Origin: an uncultured bacterium
GTDB taxonomy: Bacteria > Muiribacteriota > Ozemobacteria > Ozemobacterales > Ozemobacteraceae
Assembly (NCBI GenBank): GCA_937949615.1
Contig: CALEDQ010000005.1
Location: 319,730-383,729, forward strand
Length of the DNA stretch: 64,000 nucleotides
Direction: 5' to 3'
Made by a program: the position numbers and the translations under genes
Part shown: piece after piece, positions 24,203 through 33,422 of the stretch
How positions within the stretch are numbered: the first letter of the stretch is position 1
Layout of the letters: the number at the start of each line of letters is the position of its first letter
The notes under the pieces: model-generated
Seen by the model: only the letters and a program-made list of their open reading frames with translations
Databases searched by the model: none
Told to the model about the DNA's origin: nothing

Positions 24203-25924
24203 ATGACGGACCTTCGTCGTTTGGGAATGGCGTTTGCCGTAGCCTGCAGCCTTAGCTGTGTCGCTTTTCCGGTATATGCCTCGCGTAAAGCAACTGACAT
24301 GATGTCTGAGGCTCTAAAGCAGAGAGCCGCCGGCAATCTTGGCGAAGCCATAAGCAGTCTCGAATACGCAGCTGAACAGGCCGGTAGGGGCGTGCAGCAG
24401 AATCTTGCCCGGTTCATGCTCGGTGACTGTCAGCTGGAAGCAGGTCGCTATGCTGATGCCGCCAGAACTTTTACAGCTCTGAGCGAGTCGGTGAAATCGA
24501 CCGAAGAAAAGGCCGAAGCTCTTTTCCGTCTGTTGCAGGCAAACTCGGGTCTTGGCAATCAGGGCCGCGTAAACAGTATTTTTGCCCAGCTTAAGCGTGA
24601 ACATGCCCGCAGCCCATACTGCGAACTGGCGAAGTCTTTTATGAAAACCCAGGGTTTCAAAGAAGAGGTCGCTTCTTCAGAATCTGAAAAAAAAGAGGCT
24701 TCTCAGCCGGTGATTGTTGCAAAAACCGAACCAGAAGCCCCATCAGCGCCAGCGGCTGCACAATCAGAACCGGCTGTAAAGCCGACGAAACCGGCAAAAG
24801 CCGAGCCTGTTGCTGAACCCGACAGTGATATTCTTCCGGATGAACGGCCGCAGTCGGACCAAGAAATCGCGGAAATGGAAGAGGCTCCACCGCCCCCCGA
24901 AGAAAAACCGGTGGCTCGACCTGAGCCGGCAAAAACCACTAAAACGACTAAATCCGGAACTGCTGTCGTTGCAGCATCAGAAAAGCCTTTAACAGCTGTG
25001 GTTCCCGCGCCTTCTGCCGCCGGCAAAGGCATGAAGAAAGCGGATCCTCAGACCGCAACTCTGCTGCGTTCAATTCTGCAGGTTGAAACTGCTGCCGGCA
25101 GTGCCAAAGACGAACTGGTCAGCCGCATTCTCGGTCTCCAGGATTCGCTTAAAGATGGCCCAGAAAAGGCCGGCATGGACAAGGTTCTGATGGACCTCGC
25201 CGAAGCCACCACCGGCTTTGGTGAACTGCTCGAAGCCTGCAAAACCTACGATAAAATTCTTACCCATCACCCGGCATCACCGTTGGTTGAAAAGGCATAT
25301 TATCAGGCAATACGCCTGCGCGCGGTTCTCGGCGTGCATGAAGCGGTAATTGGCTGGTCAAAGGCTTTTCTTGCCGCTTTTCCCGCTTCTGAATACCGCA
25401 GTCAGGTGCGTGCTCTCGTTGAATATTCACAGGCCGGCGGGCAGCTCGATCTTTCGGCCGGCGGTTCACCGGCACCGGCCGCAGCAAAAGGTGGCTCTGG
25501 TGCAAAGACCACGGCCGGGGCAGATACTTCGGCAGCAAACGCGGCTCTCGCAGCTGATTCCCAGTATGCTGCCGCTTCACGCAAGATGAAAGACGGCAAA
25601 TACACTCTGGCGCTCGTCGACTTCAACCGCCTGGCGAAGAAATACCCCGATGCGCCTCAGATATGGTGGGACAGCGCGCTCGTTAACGTTCAGCTTGAAG
25701 ATTTTAAAAAGGCTGCGGTCGCAATCAACCGCATGCTTGAACTCGATCCTGGCAATCAGGATGCCAATTCTTTATCAGGATATATTCACTACCGGCTCGA
25801 AAACTTTGAAGAAGCCGCCAGTGCTTATGATCAGGCCGGTGAGCCCGAAGGCCGCGGGGTAAATTTTTTTGATGCCAAAAACGCTTCAGAACGCATGAAA
25901 AAGACGGCCGAAAAGAAAAAGTAA
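24203..25924 (+). CDS. Exported TPR protein with Pro/Glu/Lys-rich linker (573 aa)
   Basis: A signal peptide (residues 1-~29, ...PVYA-SR) precedes an N-terminal TPR block (~35-140). A low-complexity linker rich in E, P, A and K (~150-285) follows, then a second helical/TPR region (~290-400), a Gly/Ala-rich spacer (~415-450) and a last TPR block (~455-555). I take the ATG at 24203, with GAGG 9 bases upstream, 1 base after the preceding stop. The layout recalls periplasmic scaffold proteins of the YbgF/TPR type. Its place between a sensor-like membrane protein and a cytoplasmic TPR/cyclase pair suggests an envelope assembly or signalling scaffold. Confidence 0.82.
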   Translation: MTDLRRLGMAFAVACSLSCVAFPVYASRKATDMMSEALKQRAAGNLGEAISSLEYAAEQAGRGVQQNLARFMLGDCQLEAGRYADAARTFTALSESVKSTEEKAEALFRLLQANSGLGNQGRVNSIFAQLKREHARSPYCELAKSFMKTQGFKEEVASSESEKKEASQPVIVAKTEPEAPSAPAAAQSEPAVKPTKPAKAEPVAEPDSDILPDERPQSDQEIAEMEEAPPPPEEKPVARPEPAKTTKTTKSGTAVVAASEKPLTAVVPAPSAAGKGMKKADPQTATLLRSILQVETAAGSAKDELVSRILGLQDSLKDGPEKAGMDKVLMDLAEATTGFGELLEACKTYDKILTHHPASPLVEKAYYQAIRLRAVLGVHEAVIGWSKAFLAAFPASEYRSQVRALVEYSQAGGQLDLSAGGSPAPAAAKGGSGAKTTAGADTSAANAALAADSQYAAASRKMKDGKYTLALVDFNRLAKKYPDAPQIWWDSALVNVQLEDFKKAAVAINRMLELDPGNQDANSLSGYIHYRLENFEEAASAYDQAGEPEGRGVNFFDAKNASERMKKTAEKKK

Positions 25925-25945
25925 GTTACGAAGGAGAAGTTACAG

Positions 25946-27025
25946 ATGAACAGCGAAAACATTCAGGTGATTCAGTCTTTTATCAAAGACGGTGATGCCA
26001 AAAAGGCCGTGTCGGAATGGGGCGCGGCAAAAATTTGCTATCTGAAGGCTTCTGAAGAATACCAGAGCATCCGCGAGATCGACCCGAAGGCACCGGTAAC
26101 CAAAGAAGAGGAAGACATCAAACGCGTCGTCGCCGGCCGTATTGCTGAAGTCGACGAACATCTGGCCGGCGTGCACCGCGAAAAAGGTGAAACGGCTCTG
26201 CGCAACAAAGCCTGGCAGGTCGCCATCGACGAACTCGAAGAAGCTACCTCGCTCGCCCGTGACGAAAATGTCAAATTTCTCGAAGAAGTTAAGGCTCTGC
26301 TCGACAAAGCCCGCGAAAAACAGCGCGACCACCTGCTGCATATTGAAATGACTCCGTTTGTCGAACGCGGCGATGATTTCACCCGTTCCGGTAACTTTGG
26401 CGAAGCCATTCTTGAATACCAGGCGGCTCTGAAACTGGTCAGCGGTCTGCCCGAAAGCCACCGCTTCATCAGCTATATCAAAGAAGCGCTCACTGATTGT
26501 CGCCGTTGTATCATCAGGCCCTATCTTGCCAAGATCAATAAAGCCTGCCACGCCGGTAAGTATGCTCATGCTGCAACCATGCTCAAACGCGCGCAGCTGC
26601 TGCTCGATACCCGTGATAATGTTTATCACGCCTTTCTTGAACAGCTCAAGGAAAAGATCCACCAGAACCTCAAAGAAGACGAATTCGTCGAAACCGAAGA
26701 ATTTGAAGCCCCGGAAGTCTGGGAACAGGCTGTTAAAGATTACGAGGAAGCCCTCGATCTCTATTCTTCATTTTCGGTCACCGATCCCTTCGCACCGGCT
26801 TATACCGGGGTAAATGTCTTTGAAGACCGCTTCGTAGAATCACGCCGCAAACTTGGCAAACTCTACAAGTCCCGCGCTGATCGCCTCAGAGATCAGGCAA
26901 AGGTTGAAAAGGCCATTCGCAACTACAAGGAAGCTCTCAAGCTTCTGCCACGTTCAGATAAGATGTTTCACGAAGCTTTTCGTGAAATGAAAAAACTGCG
27001 GGCCCAGGTGGCTGTTCCGGCCTAA
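25946..27025 (+). CDS. Cytoplasmic TPR-like protein (359 aa)
   Basis: No signal peptide or TM. The chain is almost wholly helical with TPR-like pairs (RGDDFTRSGNFGEAILEYQAAL; AVKDYEEALDLY; KAIRNYKEALKLLPRSDKMF). GGAGAAG precedes the ATG. Its stop TAA abuts the ATG of the CHASE2 cyclase at 27026 with no intergenic base, so the two proteins should be made in fixed ratio. A scaffold for the cyclase is a reasonable inference. No catalytic motif. Confidence 0.82.
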   Translation: MNSENIQVIQSFIKDGDAKKAVSEWGAAKICYLKASEEYQSIREIDPKAPVTKEEEDIKRVVAGRIAEVDEHLAGVHREKGETALRNKAWQVAIDELEEATSLARDENVKFLEEVKALLDKAREKQRDHLLHIEMTPFVERGDDFTRSGNFGEAILEYQAALKLVSGLPESHRFISYIKEALTDCRRCIIRPYLAKINKACHAGKYAHAATMLKRAQLLLDTRDNVYHAFLEQLKEKIHQNLKEDEFVETEEFEAPEVWEQAVKDYEEALDLYSSFSVTDPFAPAYTGVNVFEDRFVESRRKLGKLYKSRADRLRDQAKVEKAIRNYKEALKLLPRSDKMFHEAFREMKKLRAQVAVPA

Positions 27026-29356
27026 ATGAGTCCAAAAACGCAGACAGAAGATTTTCTCAATTCCAGCGAGATTATCAGGCTGACCTCTGAAAAGCCGGCC
27101 GGCCTGATTCCTCTATGGGAATTCGTTCTTGCGCTGATTGTCGCTCTGGCAACAACGCTGCTGTTTTATTTCGGCTATTTCAACCGCATCGAGAACGCCA
27201 CCCTTGATTTTCGTTTCGAGCAGCGCGGCGAAATGGCGAAAAATCACGACATCGTTCTGGTAAGCATTACCGAAGAATGTATCGGCGAAATTGGCACCTG
27301 GCCATGGCCACGTGCCACGCATGGCCGGTTGCTCAATACGCTTAAAAAAGAAGGAGCCAAGGTCGTTGCCTTCGATATTCTTTTCAATGACCCGTCACTT
27401 GCCGGCCCCGAAGATGACAAAGAATTTGCGCAGCAGATTCTCAGATTCGGGCGCGTCGTTCTGCCGCGCATTGCTTCGAAAACAACCTTTCTTGACCCCG
27501 AAACTTTCGAATTCGTCGAAAAAGCCGGCTGGGCAAGACCGGTTCCGATTCTACTCGAAGCCAGGCCACACGAAGGCTTCATCGATATCGATCATAAGGT
27601 TCTCAACCCTGACGGTGTCATCCGCAAGCTGCGTCTGCAGAAAAAAAATGGCGAAATTACCAGTAATATTTTTGGTATAGCGGCCGCCGAAGCCTATCTT
27701 GGTGTAAAACCGGTTGTCGAAAGCTTTGGCATGCGCGTCGGTGACCGGCTGCTGCCGTTTTTTGACTGCTATGAGCCAGAATCTGGCCAGCGTGAAAAAT
27801 CCTATCTGGTTAACTACGCCGGCGGTAATCGGCATTTTGACGAAATCAGTTATGCCGAAGTGCTGAACGGCAAATACCCGCATGGCTTTTTTGCCAACCG
27901 GCTGGTACTGGTTGGTACGCGAGCCGCCGGTATCTCTGAAGACCTTAAATTCTGCCCCTATGGGGCCCTGTCGGGCGTCGAAATTCACGCCAATCTGCTG
28001 CACAATATTCTCAACCGGCGCTTTCTGCACCGCAGTACCGTCGAGACGACGATCGTTCTTCTTTTTGTCTTCGCTTTCGGAGCAGCCTACCTGCTCTGGA
28101 AAACTCCGGGCTTTTCGGCCAATGTCATCTGCCTGGGCTCGGCCGTGGCCTGGCTGATTGCCGGCATACTGCTGTTCAACTATGATTTTATTCTCGAAGT
28201 GACCCCGATTCTGGTCATGGTGCCGTTTCAATGGGCGGTTACCAGGCTGATTCAGCAGTTCGAATCACTGAAAGAAAAAAACTACGATCTGGCCCGCAAA
28301 GTCAGAGAGCTGGCGATCATCAATGAAGTCAGCAAAGCCGTCAGTTTTATGGGCGATCTCGGAAAAACCCTCGATGCGATTCTGAGTCGCGGCGTTCAGG
28401 TTCTCAATGCCGAGCGCGGTTCACTGTTTCTGCTTGACGACAAATACGAAGAGCTTGTCGAAAAATCAGTGGTTTTTGGCGTCGAAGGCGAGGCCCGCAT
28501 CGATGAAAACCTTAAACAGCAGTTCAAGAGCGGTATCGGCATTGCCGGCGAGGTTTTCAATTCCGGTAAACCGCGCCTGATTCAGAATGTTCGCAAAGAC
28601 AAAAGCTTCGCGTTTCGCGATGCCGAGCGCGACAGCATCAGAACCCTTATCTGCGTGCCGTTGATGATCAAAGATACCGCCATCGGGGTCATGAATGTCG
28701 TTAACCGCCGCGAAGGCCGTTTTAACGATGAAGATCTGCAGACGGCCCTGACTATGGCCAACCAGGCGGCTGTGGTCATCGAAAAATCACGCCTTTACAA
28801 TCTGGCCACTATTGATGGCCTGACTGGTCTCGTCGTCAGAAGACACTTTCAGGCGAAGATTGAAGAGGAATACCGCCGTGCCCGCCGCTACAGCAAACCT
28901 TTGTCATATCTGATGACCGACATCGACCATTTCAAGAAATTCAACGACACTTACGGCCATCAGACCGGTGACATGGTACTGCGCGAAGTTGCCAAAATCG
29001 TGCGCGACACGGTTCGTGATACCGACATTGCTGCCCGCTACGGCGGCGAAGAATTTGCCGTGATCCTGCCAGAAACTGAACCCGAAGGGGCCATGCTGCT
29101 TGCCGAAAGGCTGCGCCAGCGGGTAGAAACGGCGATTTTTGCCGGTCCGACCGGTGATCTGAAGGTAACCATAAGTGTCGGGGTCTGCTCGATGCCGATC
29201 AATCAGCCAGAGAGTGCGACCGAGATGATAAAAATGGCTGACGAAGCACTCTATGTCTGCAAGCGCAACGGTCGCAACCGGGTCGAAAGGGCTGAAAATC
29301 CGCCGACTGAGCCAGCATTGCCACCTGATCAGGTAACGGGGCCGACTCCTGCCTGA
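27026..29356 (+). CDS. Diguanylate cyclase CHASE2-TM-GAF-GGDEF
   Basis: An N-terminal TM (residues ~29-50) leads to an extracytoplasmic CHASE2 domain (~52-330; WPWPRATHGRLL and FDILFNDPS are typical). Three TM helices follow (~338-410), then a GAF domain (~435-585) and a GGDEF domain (~600-755). The active loop reads RYGGEEF (GGEEF near residue 673), so GTP condensation to cyclic di-GMP should be possible. An RDTD sequence five residues before GGEEF fits the RxxD product-inhibition site. It is coupled to the TPR gene upstream. It ends 1 base before the convergent sigma-54 activator gene. Confidence 0.93.
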   Translation: MSPKTQTEDFLNSSEIIRLTSEKPAGLIPLWEFVLALIVALATTLLFYFGYFNRIENATLDFRFEQRGEMAKNHDIVLVSITEECIGEIGTWPWPRATHGRLLNTLKKEGAKVVAFDILFNDPSLAGPEDDKEFAQQILRFGRVVLPRIASKTTFLDPETFEFVEKAGWARPVPILLEARPHEGFIDIDHKVLNPDGVIRKLRLQKKNGEITSNIFGIAAAEAYLGVKPVVESFGMRVGDRLLPFFDCYEPESGQREKSYLVNYAGGNRHFDEISYAEVLNGKYPHGFFANRLVLVGTRAAGISEDLKFCPYGALSGVEIHANLLHNILNRRFLHRSTVETTIVLLFVFAFGAAYLLWKTPGFSANVICLGSAVAWLIAGILLFNYDFILEVTPILVMVPFQWAVTRLIQQFESLKEKNYDLARKVRELAIINEVSKAVSFMGDLGKTLDAILSRGVQVLNAERGSLFLLDDKYEELVEKSVVFGVEGEARIDENLKQQFKSGIGIAGEVFNSGKPRLIQNVRKDKSFAFRDAERDSIRTLICVPLMIKDTAIGVMNVVNRREGRFNDEDLQTALTMANQAAVVIEKSRLYNLATIDGLTGLVVRRHFQAKIEEEYRRARRYSKPLSYLMTDIDHFKKFNDTYGHQTGDMVLREVAKIVRDTVRDTDIAARYGGEEFAVILPETEPEGAMLLAERLRQRVETAIFAGPTGDLKVTISVGVCSMPINQPESATEMIKMADEALYVCKRNGRNRVERAENPPTEPALPPDQVTGPTPA

Positions 29357-29357
29357 T

Positions 29358-30800
29358 TCAGGCTTTTTCGAGGTCTTCGCGCTGCAGATTCAGATTTTTA
29401 AGGGTTCGGTAAAAAGTGGCCTTGTGAATACCAAGAAATTCTGAAGCTTTTGTGATGTTTCCACCCGCAAGACGATAGGCCTGGCGAAGTTCTTCGGCAG
29501 AAAATTTTCTTTCGCCGTTGACCGGCTGAGCGACTTTACTATTGCCGTTGCCGATTGCAACCGCGCTGTCTTCAGGCATGCCGAGTGCAATCGGCTGCCG
29601 GTCAGGAGTGATGGCGACTTCGGTATAACCTGAACCGCCGGCATAACGTGCGGCGTTCATGCGCTCTTCATACCATTCCTTGAGAGCCCGCAGCCCGATG
29701 ACATCGGTCTGGTTTTCGGCGAAGAGCCTTTCCATCAGATTACGCAGCTCTCTGACGTTACCCGGCCACTGATACTGTTTCAGCAGCTGTACCGCCTCAC
29801 GTGTCAGGCAGACGACATTGCGGCCGTATTTCTGGTTGAACTGTCTGATAAAATACTGAATCAGCAGCTCAAGATCTTCACTTCTCTGTCTGAGCGGCGG
29901 AATTCGTATCTGCAGTGCGTTGATGCGATAAAAGAGATCAGACCTGAAAACATTTTCGAGACTGGCCTTTTCGAGATTGCGATTGGTGGCGGCAATTATT
30001 CTGACATCGACCTTGATCGGGTTTTCAGAACCGACCCGCTCGATCTGCGAAGTTTCAAGAACACGCAGCAGTTTGGCCTGTGACAGCTGCGGCAGATCGC
30101 CAATTTCGTCGAGAAACAGCGTGCCGCCATTGGCGCGTTCAAAACGCCCGCGATGCGACTTGATCGCGCCGGTAAATGAGCCTTTTTCGTGCCCGAACAA
30201 CTCACTTTCGAAAAGAGTGTCGGTGATTGCCGAACAGTTCATGGTGACAAACGGGCCCCTGGCGCGCCGGCTCATCTGGTGAACGGCGGCGGCAATGCCT
30301 TCTTTGCCGGCCCCGGTTTCGCCGGTAACCAGCACGGCGGCGTCAGACATCGCATACATTCTTACTTTGTTGAAAACCTGCTGCATGGCATCTGAGACCC
30401 CGATCAGGCCGCAGAAACTGGCTTCTTCGATCATTGCCGGCGGCGTTGCCGAAACTTCCTGCAACAGAATGCTCGTCAGTTCTTCGTTGCCCGGCCCCGG
30501 TCTGACCACTGAATCAAGCAGCAGCTGGTGTGTCTGGCCATGTGTGTCTTTCAGAGCCACGCGAAAGCCGCTCATGGCAGTAGCTTCGTGAGTCTGCTCG
30601 ACGAGTTCGACTATGCCGGGCAAAAACGGTTCAAGAACCTTTTCTAATGATTTGCCCTGCAGTTCGGCAGAAGTGTGACCAAGGTAACCGGCCAGCCATT
30701 CAGGAATTTCGTGAATGACGAATCTGCCATCGACCATTTTTACGGTCAGATTGCGACTGGGCGGCAGAAGCAGCAATGGGTGTCTTTCTGTGTTCATCAT
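29358..30800 (-). CDS. Sigma-54-dependent transcriptional activator (PAS-AAA+-Fis HTH)
   Basis: A PAS-type N-terminal domain (residues ~1-130) precedes the AAA+ core with Walker A GETGAGKE (~residue 155), the sigma-54 contact loop GSFTGA (usual consensus GAFTGA), Walker B TLFLDEIGD, and an arginine-finger region. A C-terminal Fis-type helix-turn-helix (NITKASEFLGIHKATFYRTLKN) follows. The protein implies RpoN in this organism. Input is through PAS rather than a receiver. I set the start at ATG 30800 because the promoter TAATAT ends 10 bases before it and there is no Shine-Dalgarno; an in-frame ATG at 30812 overlaps the promoter. Target promoters are not evident; I found no -24/-12 element nearby. 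Confidence 0.9.
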   Translation of the reverse strand: MMNTERHPLLLLPPSRNLTVKMVDGRFVIHEIPEWLAGYLGHTSAELQGKSLEKVLEPFLPGIVELVEQTHEATAMSGFRVALKDTHGQTHQLLLDSVVRPGPGNEELTSILLQEVSATPPAMIEEASFCGLIGVSDAMQQVFNKVRMYAMSDAAVLVTGETGAGKEGIAAAVHQMSRRARGPFVTMNCSAITDTLFESELFGHEKGSFTGAIKSHRGRFERANGGTLFLDEIGDLPQLSQAKLLRVLETSQIERVGSENPIKVDVRIIAATNRNLEKASLENVFRSDLFYRINALQIRIPPLRQRSEDLELLIQYFIRQFNQKYGRNVVCLTREAVQLLKQYQWPGNVRELRNLMERLFAENQTDVIGLRALKEWYEERMNAARYAGGSGYTEVAITPDRQPIALGMPEDSAVAIGNGNSKVAQPVNGERKFSAEELRQAYRLAGGNITKASEFLGIHKATFYRTLKNLNLQREDLEKA

Positions 30801-30810
30801 ATTTTGAAGC

Positions 30811-30839
30811 ATATTACAATTTTGCCCGCTATTTTTCAA
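30811..30839 (-). promoter_or_regulatory. Promoter giving a near-leaderless mRNA for the sigma-54 activator
   Basis: On the minus strand, TTGAAA (30839-30834), a 17-base spacer and TAATAT (30816-30811) end 10 bases before ATG 30800. The expected start site leaves about 3 nt of leader. Confidence 0.5.
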
Positions 30840-30998
30840 CCCGCTGCCCGCCGCCACGATTAAAATTGGCGACCTGCAACAAAGCACATGTTTTTGCAGC
30901 GAATATGGCAAATTGTAAAAATATCGTCAGGTATTTTCAGGCATCTGCCGATTAGTGACGCGTATTGCCATATCTGAAAAGTTCTGTCGGAAAACATA

Positions 30999-32507
30999 AT
31001 GATCAGACCTGAAGCTGTGCAAAGATTACTGCTGGTGACGGCCCTGCTGCTGCAGATGGCCGTCGTTCCCCTGTTTGCCGATGCGATAAAGTTCGAATTC
31101 GACTATGATTCGCGATCATTTATCGACAGTATGCGCCGTGACTGGACCGCTTACGTCTACAATACCGCCACCACCACTCCGACTTTCGAAAAGCAGCAGT
31201 ATGATAAGAATTTTATGGGCGGCTACAGCGATCTTTATATGGCGCTCAAGTCGGACTTGAACGAAACACATTATCTCGATATCAAAGAAAATCTGTATTA
31301 CCGAAGCTATAATGATTCAGAGCCGCTCAGTCGCGACGTCGCTTCGTTCAGATACCGCGAACTCGATCATCTTCTGAATGTTACCTGGGGCATCGCCGCC
31401 GGCGATCATGATTACGCTCAGTTCGACTATTTCAACAACATTCTCGAGGTCAAAGATCTCGAAAGTCTTAATTACAAGTCGCACCGTGGCCGGGCCCAGC
31501 TGACACACGAGTTCAACATGCGCACCGATTTCAGTCTCTATGGCTCTTTTGAAGAACGCGAATATGATTTCGACATCGACAGCAACTTCAGAGAAGGTCG
31601 CGCCGGTTTCGAAATCGCCTCGCGCCTGCCTGGTCACGACCGCTATGTACAGGTGGCGGCATCAACAAGAGGCGACAGAGACTATTTTGAGAATTTCCCG
31701 GGAGCGATGTCGGCTAAAAATGCGGTCGATTATTACACCACCTATGCAAAGAACCCGCGCGACGACGATCCTCAGGCCCGATACCTGCGTGAGCGCCGGC
31801 GTGGTGAGCTCTATCTGCGTGCCTTTGGCGAACTGATCAACCGTGAATACGTCAAGCTCGACAACAAGATGGGGGAAGTGGCGGCCGGCTTCGAGACCGC
31901 TTATGACGCGGCGGGCGACCTGACTCTGCGGCTGCGCGACACTTACCGCAAAACCGATTTTGACCGTGAATTGCCTCTGTATTTTCAGCATGACGGTCAC
32001 AGCAACTATCTGGCGCTGGCGGTCGACTATTATTACAGCGCCAATATGGCCCAGACGATCACTTTGAGTGACGAGCTCAATAAATTCGTCACGGCGGCCA
32101 GCGAAAACTTCAGAATCAATGCCCTGACCTACGAAGGCTTTTTTACTTACGGAAAATCGCGGGCCAGCCTGGTGCTTGGCGCACTGCGGCGGCGCTATGA
32201 TGAAAAAAGGGTTTTGTATCCCGATGAAGATGAGCTTAGAGCCATTCTTGGCTATGATTACCTGATTACTGAAACCCTCAGGTTTCGTATGAAATCTGAG
32301 TTCGTCGACCGCGACTATCTTGAATTTGAAAACTATCTGTATTCGACTCACAGCCGCAACGGCTGGCGGGTGGGTGTGGAAAAATCCTTCAGCTCTTCAA
32401 ATTCTCTTGAGCTTGCGTATCAGGAAAACAACGAAAAGAACGATCTGCATACACAGAATAATCTCGAAGAAAAATCGATCGGGCTCAGCTGGATTTCGCA
32501 TTTCTGA
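30999..32507 (+). CDS. Outer-membrane beta-barrel protein (502 aa)
   Basis: A signal peptide (residues 1-~27, ...PLFA-DA) is followed by long runs of alternating aromatic/polar strands throughout (YLDIKENLYYRSYN, DYAQFDYFNNILEV, LSWISHF). The last residue is Phe, the usual barrel-assembly signal. No known porin family is recognised. It stands alone between the activator and the YmdB-like gene. Whether the sigma-54 activator controls it is not shown by sequence. Confidence 0.8.
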   Translation: MIRPEAVQRLLLVTALLLQMAVVPLFADAIKFEFDYDSRSFIDSMRRDWTAYVYNTATTTPTFEKQQYDKNFMGGYSDLYMALKSDLNETHYLDIKENLYYRSYNDSEPLSRDVASFRYRELDHLLNVTWGIAAGDHDYAQFDYFNNILEVKDLESLNYKSHRGRAQLTHEFNMRTDFSLYGSFEEREYDFDIDSNFREGRAGFEIASRLPGHDRYVQVAASTRGDRDYFENFPGAMSAKNAVDYYTTYAKNPRDDDPQARYLRERRRGELYLRAFGELINREYVKLDNKMGEVAAGFETAYDAAGDLTLRLRDTYRKTDFDRELPLYFQHDGHSNYLALAVDYYYSANMAQTITLSDELNKFVTAASENFRINALTYEGFFTYGKSRASLVLGALRRRYDEKRVLYPDEDELRAILGYDYLITETLRFRMKSEFVDRDYLEFENYLYSTHSRNGWRVGVEKSFSSSNSLELAYQENNEKNDLHTQNNLEEKSIGLSWISHF

Positions 32508-32544
32508 TAAGGAATAGCGGTATTTTATAAATTCAGCGTTTTTG

Positions 32545-32573
32545 TTGTGGACATCATGGGTATGTGATACAAT
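32545..32573 (+). promoter_or_regulatory. Extended -10 promoter giving a near-leaderless YmdB-like mRNA
   Basis: TTGTGG (32545-32550), a 17-base spacer and TACAAT (32568-32573) preceded by TGA (an extended -10) lie 9 bases before ATG 32583. No ribosome site fits in the interval. Confidence 0.6.
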
Positions 32574-32582
32574 TAATTGCCT

Positions 32583-33368
32583 ATGCTAGCTATTGCCTTT
32601 ACCGGAGTAATTCAGCACGAAGTCGAGCAGGCTCAGCTTCGCAGATTGACAGCGTCGGTACGGGCAGAGGCAGGTACAGGCTGCATTGTTGTCTGCAATG
32701 CAGATGGTCTGTTTGCTTCGGCTGCAAGACTTGAAGCACAGATTGAAGTGCTCTTTGACAGTGGAATCGATGTGGTTTTCCTTGGTGAACAGGCTATTGC
32801 CAGAAACGCCGGTCGCTCTGCGCTTATGCAGTCCGATCGTCCTCTGATCAGACCTGTAAACCTGGCTGAAACCTGCCCCGGGCGTGGTTCGCTGCTTTTT
32901 GGCAGCGGCGAAAAATCATTCTGGATGCTGAGTGTGGTCGATGGTACCGGAAAAATTCCGGTTGAGCCGCCGCACGTTATTCTTGATAAATTTTTCAGAA
33001 ACAAAACCGACGACTTGCCCGTAATCATTAATGTAAATGGCACAGACTTCGATTATCGTCAGGCGCTCGCATGGCGATATGGGTCTGGCAGAGCGAATGT
33101 TCTTGTCTTTGGCTGTGGTACCGGTTCTCAGACTGTTATTGCTTCCAGAGAATCTGAAGGTTGTTTTCTGCAGCATGATATCGGTTCGGTAGTGACCGAT
33201 CGTTCGATCGGTGGGCTGACGCCGGCGTGCTGGTGGCAGAGACAGATAGAAAGACTGCCGGTGGCACCCGCCTCTGAATGGGGGTTGCTGCGCTGTGATT
33301 ATACGGTGGTCTGGCTCGATGGCAACGGAAAACCGCAGAAGCATCTGCAGAAAACTGTCATGTTGTAA
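32583..33368 (+). CDS. YmdB-like protein with all metal/catalytic residues replaced (261 aa)
   Basis: The order of segments follows the TIGR00282/YmdB family of metallophosphoesterases (c-di-AMP/cAMP phosphodiesterase-like). An N-terminal strand AIAFTGVIQ corresponds to xFIGDIVG, IVVCNADG to IVNGENA, GIDVVFLGEQ to GVDVITLGNH, RPLIRPVNLAETCPGRG to the conserved RPxNxPxGTPGRG, VLVFGCGTGSQT to the VGTHTHVQT loop, and HDIGSV to TDVGM. The framework is kept, but the Asp, Glu-Asn, Asn-His and His-x-His metal ligands are all changed (D to G, EN to DG, NH to EQ, HTH to GTG). It should fold but not bind the two metals, so a regulatory or binding role is inferred. An HD-GYP gene follows 54 bases later. 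Confidence 0.72.
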   Translation: MLAIAFTGVIQHEVEQAQLRRLTASVRAEAGTGCIVVCNADGLFASAARLEAQIEVLFDSGIDVVFLGEQAIARNAGRSALMQSDRPLIRPVNLAETCPGRGSLLFGSGEKSFWMLSVVDGTGKIPVEPPHVILDKFFRNKTDDLPVIINVNGTDFDYRQALAWRYGSGRANVLVFGCGTGSQTVIASRESEGCFLQHDIGSVVTDRSIGGLTPACWWQRQIERLPVAPASEWGLLRCDYTVVWLDGNGKPQKHLQKTVML

Positions 33369-33422
33369 CTGCAGCGATTCGACTGAATGTCTGATACGTC
33401 AATTTAAGGAGACCACAGCAAG

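Noticed and set aside
30813..30998. A sigma-54 promoter between the activator and the barrel gene
   Set aside because: No GG-N10-GC element of the right spacing was found on either strand.
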